In this document: piece by piece, positions 14,997 through 22,700 of the stretch
How the letters are laid out: each line of letters starts with the position of its first letter
Numbering within the stretch: the stretch's first letter is position 1
Assembly: GCA_038326995.1 (NCBI GenBank)
Contig: JBBQKP010000020.1
Coordinates: 1-27,615, forward strand
Direction of reading: 5' to 3'
From: JBBQKP01 sp038326995
GTDB taxonomy: Bacteria > Planctomycetota > Phycisphaerae > Tepidisphaerales > Tepidisphaeraceae
Length of the DNA stretch: 27,615 bases
Position numbers and translations under genes: made by a program
Notes under the pieces: model-generated
What the model was told of the DNA's origin: nothing
Databases searched by the model: none
The model's input: only the letters and a program-made list of their open reading frames with translations

Positions 14997-15971
14997 TCAG
15001 TTAGGAACGAACATCGGCACCTGGATCAGGAGAAATCGCTGGCCGACGTCTTTGGCGACCTTCTCGTTGGTTTTTTCGTGCCAGTCCTTGGCCCAGTTGA
15101 AGAGCGCGTCGCGCTTTTCTTTCTCGGTCGGAAGCTCGATGACAGCCGTCAGACAGATTGCCGCCCCGCTGCAATAAACTTTTGTTGCGCCAAGGCGATA
15201 CCAGCCTTCGACTTTCGCTAGTGTCTGCTTCTCGTTCAACCCCCCGAGCATTCGCCTTGCAGGGTCGGCCGTGATCCATTCCTTCGCTTCGATGCCGCCG
15301 TCTTCGTTGATGAGCTTGAGCGCACTGTCGTCGTCGCCCAACCGCTGCGAGATTTCCCCGCCGCCTGACGCTTCGCCGATGTACTGCAGCGTCACGACCG
15401 AACCGCCGATCAGAAGCGCAACGCCCGCGACCACGCCGATGATCGTATACAGCTGCTTCTTTTGCTGCTGCGCGTGCGGGTCGATCTTCTTAGTGCCGGT
15501 CGGTGCGATTCCGACTCGGCCCGGCATCGGCGAGGACTTTGTCGGGGGCTTTGTCGGGGGCTTTGTCGGGGGCGCCGCGCCTTGCCGCGATGCGTTCTGA
15601 GAAAAGGCCCCCTGAGACGATGCCCCCAGCGCGGGCGGCCCCTTTTTCACAACTCCCTTCATCGGCTTGTCGCTGAGCTGCTGCGTCTGAAGCAGCTTCC
15701 CGGTTTTAAAATTCAGGCCGCAACTCACGCACAGCACCGCCTCCTTCGGAACCTTCGCGCCGCAACCCGGACACTTTCCGCCCACCGGTTTGGCCACGTG
15801 ATCGGGCTCGGCGAGTTCGTACATCGCGTCTTCGTCCGCCTGACTGGATTCGTCAGTCGTAGCGACTGGAAATTCCAGAACGCCGCCGCACTTGCACTTC
15901 ATGCGCTTACCCGCGAGCGCCGCTTTCGCAACGTAAGCCTTGCCACACGACGGACATTCCACTGCTTCCAT
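14997..15971 (-). CDS. Zinc-ribbon membrane protein of unknown function
   Basis: A 324-residue protein with two N-terminal zinc ribbons, one transmembrane helix and an extracytoplasmic C-terminal domain. Cysteines C6, C9, C26, C28 (CPSCGKAY...KCKCGG) form ribbon 1; C67, C70, C81, C84 (CPGCGAKVP...CVSCGLNF) form ribbon 2. A low-complexity linker (about 113-170) includes three PPTK repeats. The helix is about 174-198 (LYTIIGVVAGVALLIGGSVVTL). The C-terminal 120 residues (KLINEDGGIEAKEWITADPARRMLGG...) are not recognised. The ATG at 15971 is set by a strong ribosome site, GGAGGA, 5 nt upstream; an in-frame start at 15998 is rejected. Such zinc-ribbon anchors are common in planctomycetes. It converges with the phosphatase gene. 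Confidence 0.8.
   Translation of the reverse strand: MEAVECPSCGKAYVAKAALAGKRMKCKCGGVLEFPVATTDESSQADEDAMYELAEPDHVAKPVGGKCPGCGAKVPKEAVLCVSCGLNFKTGKLLQTQQLSDKPMKGVVKKGPPALGASSQGAFSQNASRQGAAPPTKPPTKPPTKSSPMPGRVGIAPTGTKKIDPHAQQQKKQLYTIIGVVAGVALLIGGSVVTLQYIGEASGGGEISQRLGDDDSALKLINEDGGIEAKEWITADPARRMLGGLNEKQTLAKVEGWYRLGATKVYCSGAAICLTAVIELPTEKEKRDALFNWAKDWHEKTNEKVAKDVGQRFLLIQVPMFVPN
15538..15573 (-). repeat. Tandem 12-bp repeat (3 units) encoding PPTK
   Basis: TTTGTCGGGGGC is repeated three times perfectly on the plus strand, giving PPTK x3 in the linker of the zinc-ribbon protein. Confidence 0.93.
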
Positions 15972-15976
15972 AACGT

Positions 15977-15982
15977 TCCTCC
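15977..15982 (-). promoter_or_regulatory. Strong Shine-Dalgarno site of the zinc-ribbon gene
   Basis: GGAGGA on the minus strand, 5 nt before the ATG at 15971. It is the best ribosome site in the window and decides the start. Most other genes here lack one. Confidence 0.8.
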
Positions 15983-16029
15983 GATCAAATTCGACCAAAT
16001 AGAATACGCCGGTTTCTAGGAGTTTGAAC

Positions 16030-16061
16030 TAAAAACACCCGAGCGCCGAGCGCTCAGGTGT
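16030..16061 (-). terminator. Rho-independent terminator downstream of mscL
   Basis: On the minus strand, ACACC-T-GAGCGC / GCGCTC-G-GGTGT forms a stem of 11 pairs with one internal mismatch around a 3-nt loop, directly followed by a T5 run. It begins about 70 bp after the mscL stop and lies about 60 bp before the zinc-ribbon start, so it separates the two transcripts. Confidence 0.85.
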
Positions 16062-16129
16062 CTAGTGTTCGCTTTGACCAGTGGATTATCAAATCCGGGC
16101 AGGCCTGCAACTAGAATTCAGCGGGTTCA

Positions 16130-16558
16130 TCAGCGCGTTCTGAGTGCGTCGCGAATCTCGGCCAGCAATACCTGATCCTTCGTCGGAGGCGCGGCCGCAG
16201 CGGGCGCGGGAGCCGACTTCAAACGGTTGATCACCTTCACCACCATGAAAATCGCAAATCCCTGAATGACCAGGGCGATTAACGCGTTGATGAACTTGCC
16301 ATAGCTGATCGCAACGTCAGCCACCTTCGAAATCTTCGTGCCGTCGGGCAAAATCGATTCCGGAACGCCCTGCTTCAGCACCAACCTGAGCGTACTAAAA
16401 TCCACGCCGCTCAGGAGTAGCCCGATCGGAGGCATGATGATGTCGGCGACCAGCGAATTGACCACTCCGCCGAACGCGGCACCAATGACAATCCCGACCG
16501 CCAGATCGATCGCATTACCTCGGACAATAAAATCTCGAAACTCATTAAAAAGACCCAT
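16130..16558 (-). CDS. mscL: Large-conductance mechanosensitive channel
   Basis: MscL opens under membrane tension to release solutes during hypo-osmotic shock. The 142 residues match the family. The N-terminal amphipathic helix is MGLFNEFRDFIVRGN, TM1 DLAVGIVIGAAFGGVVNSLVADIIMPPIGLLL (about 17-48), a periplasmic loop follows, TM2 is FINALIALVIQGFAIFMVVKVIN (about 89-111), and the C-terminal helix contains LLAEIRDALRTR. The ATG at 16558 is chosen since AAGGAA lies about 6 nt upstream and the family begins M-x-x-x-x-E-F; an ATG at 16582 would add eight residues. The gene is divergent from the cytosine deaminase gene and ends at a clear terminator. Confidence 0.96.
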   Translation of the reverse strand: MGLFNEFRDFIVRGNAIDLAVGIVIGAAFGGVVNSLVADIIMPPIGLLLSGVDFSTLRLVLKQGVPESILPDGTKISKVADVAISYGKFINALIALVIQGFAIFMVVKVINRLKSAPAPAAAAPPTKDQVLLAEIRDALRTR

Positions 16559-16730
16559 GGTCAATTCCTTGGTGAACGACATCGCTTTGGCCCGCGAACT
16601 AACGCGAACAGCTTTTGCAATTCAACCTAATCGCCGCCCATCGTCAACTTTCGGAAGGTCTTCGACCATCGTCCAATAGTTAACTGTTCCGGCTTCTTTA
16701 TCGCGGGTGTAAACGGTTAGGATCGACAAC

Positions 16731-17204
16731 ATGAGCCATGCACTACCGGCCGACCCTTTCCTCGCCGCCGCCCTTGAAGAAGCACTGCTTGGTCTTTCAG
16801 AGGGCGGCCTTCCGATCGGCAGTGTGCTGGTTCGCGACGGCCAGATCATCGGCCGCGGGCATAATCGCCGCGTGCAGCACAAAGACCCAATGGCGCACGC
16901 GGAAATCGACTGCCTGAAAAACGCCGGCCGCCAAAGCTCGTACAAAAACACAACGCTCTATTCCACACTCATGCCGTGCTATCTCTGCACGGGTGCGGCC
17001 ATCCAGTTCGGCGTGCCCAGAGTCGTCATCGGCGAAGACGTGACCTTTCCCGGCGGAAGCTGCAAGTGGGGTTCGAGCCGCAAATTTCTCGAAACCAACG
17101 GCGTCGAAGTCATTGACCTCAACGATCCGTCCTGCATCGCGATGATGGAAAAATTCATCCGAGAAAATCCGAAACTATGGAACGAAGACATCGGCGTCGA
17201 CTGA
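16731..17204 (+). CDS. Cytosine deaminase, fungal (FCY1-like) CDA-fold type
   Basis: A 157-residue zinc deaminase. It has GGLPIGSVLV (25-34), the zinc/catalytic HAEID (56-60: His ligand, Glu proton shuttle) and the zinc Cys pair in MPCYLCTGA (81-89). Beyond the general fold it matches yeast cytosine deaminase in length (158) and in distinctive places: GRGHNRRVQ, KNTTLYSTLMPC, RVVIGEDVTFPGG and the C-terminal FIRENPKLWNEDIG (yeast ends with a similar Trp-x-EDIG). That supports cytosine to uracil deamination for pyrimidine salvage, rather than tRNA adenosine or guanine deamination. The ATG at 16731 fits the family start. It stands alone, with no codB-like permease nearby. Substrate assignment is by recalled similarity. 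Confidence 0.82.
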   Translation: MSHALPADPFLAAALEEALLGLSEGGLPIGSVLVRDGQIIGRGHNRRVQHKDPMAHAEIDCLKNAGRQSSYKNTTLYSTLMPCYLCTGAAIQFGVPRVVIGEDVTFPGGSCKWGSSRKFLETNGVEVIDLNDPSCIAMMEKFIRENPKLWNEDIGVD

Positions 17205-17342
17205 CAAATTGTCGATTGTGTTGCCCGAAACAGACACAAAGCGAATGCAATCGATTTGCCGTACGTGAATTTGAAGGTCATCACCCTGTGACTCTTGTGC
17301 CGCCTTCCAAGTTATTGGCGCAAGAAGTTAAAACGATCCAGA

Positions 17343-18557
17343 TTATTTCAGCAGCACCGGATCAATCCATACGCACTCGGACTGCATTCCGTAATGCTCG
17401 GCGAAATCGATCTCGAGCGTCAACTCTTTCGCGCCCGCAAGTGGTATTTCGATGAGCCGGGCATCTTGCCCTGGAACCAGGTCGCTGATTTCGATCGCCG
17501 TTTTTCCGTCTAGCTTTACACGCGCAAACGCACTGCCCAGTGGGCCGAGATTGCGCAGGGCGAGTCGTGATCGAAACGTGGACGAACCGGGCGCGATCGC
17601 GAACGTCAAGACGCTTTGCGGCCGCATGATGATGGCGTTGTCCACAAGTTGCGGCAGCGATTGAATCGACTCAGCCGACATGCGAATAAATCGGATTCGA
17701 GACGAAACAGCCGATGATTCGCCGATGAATCCGCGTGATTGCGCGTGAGCGGGCGTCCGCATATTCAAACGGAGCAACCCCGGACTTTCATAAAACACCG
17801 CAGACAAAGTCGCTGCGTCAATCGACCGAACCTCGCCGTCGCCAGACCATGCGTATGAAGCGCGGGACGCGCCGTTTTCAAGCATCTCCATTTCCAAAGA
17901 ATCCGCAGACACCATTGCGTCATTTTCAAACACAAGAGTGAATGGCGCCTCTTTCGACATACCCGCTGGGGTCAGCGCAAAAAAGATTGCGCTCATGCTT
18001 GAAACTGGCGCGGCCTGTTCGTTATTTTGATCATCGACGAGGCGGACTCGATCGTCACTCACCTCCGCAACCAGGCCGCGAAGAATGTCGCCGTTCTGAA
18101 GGATGAGCGTGTCAGACGTACGATCGGCAGGCGGATTGACCTTAATTCCCGCGCGAACCAAACGGTCAACGCGCTTGATGTCGATCCGCGCGATCGCGTC
18201 AGATCCGTCGCCCAGAAGCATGTCATTTTCGATGCTCGCCGTGCTGCGCACCACACGCTGGCCGTCGGTGAGGGTGATGAGAAAACCGCTCGCGTCGGGC
18301 GAAGTCTTACTGGTGTTCAGATTATTTTTGAACCGAATCGCCGCGACTTCACTTAGAGGTATGACGGTGGACTTGTCCCCACTCTTGCCCCCAGTCTCGA
18401 CCACGCCTTGGGCGCTGGACGCCTTGAACGGCAACTTTATTTCAACCTGCTTGTCATCGACTCGTATGACAACCACCGGCCCGGCCGACGCGAGAGATGC
18501 GATCCAAAGCGGCAGCGCCACCAGCGTGAAAACAAGTCTAATGAAAAACACTTTCAT
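17343..18557 (-). CDS. Secreted protein with an NPCBM-like C-terminal domain
   Basis: A 404-residue exported protein, last gene of the right-hand operon. The signal peptide is MKVFFIRLVFTLVALPLWIASLASA (1-25). The middle region has repeated beta motifs such as TLILQNGDILRGLVAEVSDDRVRLVDD (about 156-182), an Sm-like 'GD.l.G.v....d.v.l' pattern also suggested by the earlier ITLTDGQRVVRS segment. The C-terminal part, ending SECVWIDPVLLK with a preceding AKELTLEIDFAEHYG, resembles the NPCBM carbohydrate-binding module ('LtL.V.dg......D.a.W.dP.l'). The ATG at 18557 overlaps the cyclase-fold gene's TGA (ATGA), implying coupled translation; an earlier in-frame start at 18662 is rejected. A role in binding cell-surface glycans is inference. 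Confidence 0.72.
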   Translation of the reverse strand: MKVFFIRLVFTLVALPLWIASLASAGPVVVIRVDDKQVEIKLPFKASSAQGVVETGGKSGDKSTVIPLSEVAAIRFKNNLNTSKTSPDASGFLITLTDGQRVVRSTASIENDMLLGDGSDAIARIDIKRVDRLVRAGIKVNPPADRTSDTLILQNGDILRGLVAEVSDDRVRLVDDQNNEQAAPVSSMSAIFFALTPAGMSKEAPFTLVFENDAMVSADSLEMEMLENGASRASYAWSGDGEVRSIDAATLSAVFYESPGLLRLNMRTPAHAQSRGFIGESSAVSSRIRFIRMSAESIQSLPQLVDNAIIMRPQSVLTFAIAPGSSTFRSRLALRNLGPLGSAFARVKLDGKTAIEISDLVPGQDARLIEIPLAGAKELTLEIDFAEHYGMQSECVWIDPVLLK

Positions 18558-19720
18558 GAGCCGGGGCCTTTGCCGCTGAACACGGGAAGAAATCGATACG
18601 GAATCTGTAGCACGATCAAGGCCATGGCGGTGCAGTATTCTTCTGACGATTCGCCTGTCCACGACCCGCCGGGCTGTTGCTTGGCAAGCAGTTCCTCACG
18701 AATCGCCGGGAACCACGAACTCCAGTGCGTTCCGCCCGCAAGGAACATCGTCTGCACCGCATAGTACTGACCATAATAATAGTGGGCGGTCGATTCCGCG
18801 TCCGCGCCGTCCGCTTTGCCTGGCGTGTACCGAGCGAGATATTTTAAACCGCTTTCGACCTCCGGGCCGGAGTAAATGCCCGCGTAAAAAAGCGTCGCTA
18901 CACCCGCGGCCGATCGAGGGAACAAACTGCTTCCGCCGCCCAGCATGTAACTGAATCCGCCGTCCTCGTTCTGGCATTTCTTGATGTACGCGATGGCACG
19001 GTCGATCACGCCCTTATCGATCTTGATGCCCGCATCGCGAGCGGCCCGCAGCGCCATGACCTGACAGATCGTGACCGAAACATCGGCGTCGAGAGGCAAC
19101 GGCTGATAGCGCCAGCCGCCCTCGCGATTCTGCGAACTCTCGATCAGCCGCACAGCACGCACGAGCACTTCGCGCACGCGATCATCACCCGTCATGCCGT
19201 AAACTTCGGCGAGGAACAGCGTCGCAAAGCCGTGCGAATACATCACGCCGTGCTGCGCCTGCCCGCCCAGTAGGCCTGACTCCTGCGCACCGGCCACGAG
19301 AAAGTCGATGCACTTTTGCACTTCGCCGCCGTACTTGCCCCGGCCCGGCGTGTTGCCCGATGCGAGAAACGCAATGCCCGCCAGAGCGGTGATGCCCGTG
19401 TCTGCCGACTCGAAGCTGCTGATTTTTCCCGTCGCATCTTGCCGACTCGCGAGAAACTCGAGCCCGCGCTCGACCGCCCGCTGCAGCTCGGGCGTGATCT
19501 CTTTTCCCGAAAGCGGATTGGTTACAGCTTGTGCAGGGTCAGCTTGTGCGGGGTCAGCATTCGCTGGCTTGGCCGCTTCGACTTCCGGAACTTGCGCTAA
19601 AGCTCCAAGCCAACTTTTGGAGCCGTGTGGCGTTAGGCTTAACGGGCCAATCAGCATCGATGATGTGACGACAGACGTGACAATCACCGAACGAAACTTT
19701 GTCGGGTATTTCTGCTTCAT
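18554..19720 (-). CDS. Exported terpenoid-cyclase-fold (prenyltransferase/squalene-oxidase repeat) protein
   Basis: A 388-residue protein with an N-terminal signal or anchor (about 10-30) and an alpha/alpha-toroid domain. Repeats of the prenyltransferase/squalene oxidase type are seen: LEFLASRQDATGKI, IESSQNREGGWRYQP, AIAYIKKCQNEDGGFSY and LLAKQQPGGSWTG. It ends MALIVLQIPYRFLPVFSG, characteristic of a planctomycete family. A DADVSVTICQ segment lies where cyclases place acidic catalytic residues, but the full DxDD motif is missing and the protein is exported, so hopene or squalene chemistry is unlikely. A similar fold in complement and macroglobulin-like proteins serves binding. The ATG at 19720 overlaps the DUF4175-like stop (ATGA). 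A short ADPAQ repeat lies near residues 54-65. Confidence 0.75.
   Translation of the reverse strand: MKQKYPTKFRSVIVTSVVTSSMLIGPLSLTPHGSKSWLGALAQVPEVEAAKPANADPAQADPAQAVTNPLSGKEITPELQRAVERGLEFLASRQDATGKISSFESADTGITALAGIAFLASGNTPGRGKYGGEVQKCIDFLVAGAQESGLLGGQAQHGVMYSHGFATLFLAEVYGMTGDDRVREVLVRAVRLIESSQNREGGWRYQPLPLDADVSVTICQVMALRAARDAGIKIDKGVIDRAIAYIKKCQNEDGGFSYMLGGGSSLFPRSAAGVATLFYAGIYSGPEVESGLKYLARYTPGKADGADAESTAHYYYGQYYAVQTMFLAGGTHWSSWFPAIREELLAKQQPGGSWTGESSEEYCTAMALIVLQIPYRFLPVFSGKGPGS
19526..19555 (-). repeat. Tandem 15-bp repeat (2 units) encoding ADPAQ
   Basis: AGCTTGTGCAGGGTC and AGCTTGTGCGGGGTC lie in tandem on the plus strand, followed by a partial third copy, in the post-signal linker of the cyclase-fold protein. 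Confidence 0.85.
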
Positions 19721-22700
19721 CGCTTCCCTGCTTCCTCGCTGACAGCGCGGCTGTAGTCTTCCACCAGTCTGCGATAACGCTCCAATATCGTTTCGTCGCG
19801 ACTTTCCAAAACCGGGCCTCGCAGGCGCGGGCTGATCGTGCCCCACTCACGCGCGGTTTCTTCGAGCGGTTTGGCGTCGGAGTTGTCGGGGTCCATACCG
19901 GCCGGTCCTTTGGCGTTCGAATCCGCCGCCGACGTTGTGCCTTGCTGATCTTGACCCTGACCCTGACTCTGACCCTGACTCTGACCCTGACCCTGATTTT
20001 TCCCCTGCGTGTTCGCCTGCTCTTTAGAAGGCTTACCCGACGCCTGCGCGTTCCCGCCCGGTGGCGGCTTTCCATCACTGGGCGGCGGTTCCTCCTGACG
20101 TGCCTCCTCCACCAGTTCGCCAAGCGTTTTTACAATTTCGTTCTGCACGAGCTGCGTGATCTCACCCGGATCGTTGTCGATCGCCAGCCTCTGGCGCGAC
20201 CGCGTCATGCGGTCTCCCAACCGTTCGAGCATCGACGCCGACTCGTCTGCCGTTTCGTTTCCGCCCAGCAATTGTGCGTCCAGATCCGCATCGTCCAGGT
20301 CTTGTTTGTTCGCTTCTTCGGGCAGCGCGACCAGCTCCTGCTTTTCAGGCCCGAGTGTGGATTTTCCCTTCGATGCACGGCTCAGCATTTCATCCAGCAC
20401 TTTTCGCAGCTCCGCCTGCTGGTCCGAAATTTCCGTCACACGCCGAACGAATTCCGTCTGCGCATTCTCATCGACGGGCGGCCTGGCCTTTTGATCGTCG
20501 TTCGCATTGATCGTCTCATCGGCGACCTGCTGCTGAAGTGCTCTGGCGAGTCGCAGTTCGACCTCGGGCGGTAGCTTAGGGCCGCCACCACCACCTCCGC
20601 CGCCGCCTCCACCGCCGCCTGCCTGCTCGAATCGCCTGGGCTTTGGCTCGGTCATCATGCTCGCGATCATCGCATCGAGGTCGCTGATGAGCCTGGCCTG
20701 CGAACGCTGCACTTGCGTTCCGGTGTCCTGCTGTGCGAGTTTGTCCTGAACCTTTCGCATCGACGCGGCGAGGCGCTGATTGGCCCACACAAACACCACG
20801 CCGCCCGAACTGGTGAGTCGCTGGTCGAGCTTTGTAATTTCATCGCGCAGCTTCGATTGTTGCGGCGGCAATTGGCCCAGCTTCACGAGCTGAGACCGCG
20901 CGAGATTGCCGTCGGCACCGCGCGAGCTGTCGACGCGCGTGGTGTCGGCATTCACTTGCACCTGCTCGGCGCGAATCCGCTCGAACTCCGCACGGATCGC
21001 CGCTTGCTGCTGCTGTTCAATTTCCTGCTGCGCCTCCGCCCGCTTGTCATCGACAGTCTGTTTCGCCTGTTCAAGCCGGGCGAGCGCCTCCACCTGTGGC
21101 GGGTCGTACGCGTCTGCAGTTTTTTGATTGCGAAGGTGCACGATCGCACGCTCCATCGAAGTCGAAGCACGCGACAACATCGAAGCGATCTCCGCCCCGC
21201 CCTCGACCTTCTCCGCAGAGGCGGCCACATCTCGCGTGTTGCGGAATGTGCGCTCCTGCGACACGCTTTGTGCGGCGATTTCCACGCGAGCTTGAATAGC
21301 GATATCAACTTCGCCTTCCTTCTCCTGCACGCGCCCCGAAAGCTCTTGCAGTCGAATGAAGACGGCCGGGTCGATCGTACCCTTGGCGTCTCGCGAAAGA
21401 ATGTTGTCGAGGTTATGAGCCGACTGACGCGCGATGAGATTCGCGAGCTGTTCCTGCAGGTCCGCGAGCTGCTGCTCGAGCTGCCTGAGCTTTCGATCCT
21501 CCGCCTGCCTGAGCTGCGTCAGCATCATCTCCAAGCCAAGCTCGGCCTGGCGCTGAGCCGCCGCGGCGGCGGACTGTTTATTGCGACGCGACTCGCGAGC
21601 ACTGTCACGTTGCTGCTGCGAAACCTTCTGCTGCTGAGCTGTTTTTGCGGCTTCGGCGAGGCTTTGCGAAGCGGCCGGATCGTTCTGCTGCATCTCTTTC
21701 GCCTGCTCGGCCATGCGCTGCGAAGCGGCCTCTGTCGCATCGGCCAAAGCCTCTTGCTCCTTCGCAAGCGCGTCCATAGCGGCGCGCTCCTGAGGCGTGA
21801 GCTGCTCGGGCGATTTGCCCGCGTTCTTTCTCGCCTCGTCTCGCAGCTTCTGACCGATCTCACGCTGCTGCTCGAGAAGCCTTTGAACGTTGTCAATCGT
21901 GTTGCGAAGCGAACCGACATCGCCGAGGCGCGACAGCACGCCGTCGAGTCTGCGAACGGCATCGGCCTGCTCCTCGCGTGATTTTTCGATGGCCGCCTGA
22001 CGGTCTTTACTCGACGCATTTTTTTCCGCGCCGCCGGTGAGTGATTCACTGCTCTTGCGCATCGGTTCTTCCGCGACCGCGTCGAGAGCGGCGGCGGAGT
22101 CGCGTGCGGTCTGGTCGAGATCTTTCGCGGTTGAACGATTCTCCGCCATCGTCTTGCGAAGCTCGTTCAACTGCTTTGCCAGTTGACGCGTGGCCGACGT
22201 TTGCGTGGATTGCTGCTGCTGCAGGCGATTGGCGATCGCAAGGTCCGCGTCGTCGGCGGCGGGCTTCTTAGCAAGATCTTCCGACAGACCGGTTGTCTCC
22301 TGTGCGAGGCGCGCCTGTGCGTCGCGAACCTGCTGCACCATCGAGCGGATCTGCCGCAACTCGTCGACCGCGCGGGCCGCGAGTTGCTCCTGTGAAATGA
22401 TCTTGATTCGAAGCCGTGATGACTCGCCGAACGCATGGCGTTTTCCGTCGACGTCATAGTTGTCCAAGGCTCGCACGAAGTATTCGATCGTGTCGCCGGG
22501 CTTGAGCGGAATGCCCGTATCCGCCAGCGGCCAGTCGTACGACGAGCGATATCGCAATCGATTGGATTGATCGTCGAGGCGAATCAGATCGCGACCGGCC
22601 AGCGACTTTCCTGCTTCGACAAGACCCACACGAATCGGCGGACCGACCTTGTCCTTACCGACCGATGCGACCATAAGATCGGCGGCATCCAGACCCAGGT

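Noticed and set aside
17205..17342. Terminator between the deaminase and NPCBM-like genes
   Set aside because: Only weak short inverted repeats (TCGAC/GTCGA, TGTGT/ACACA) without a T-run.
20713..21981. 422-codon plus-strand frame inside the DUF4175-like gene
   Set aside because: Leu/Arg-rich antisense shadow of the Gln-rich coiled coil; no family pattern.
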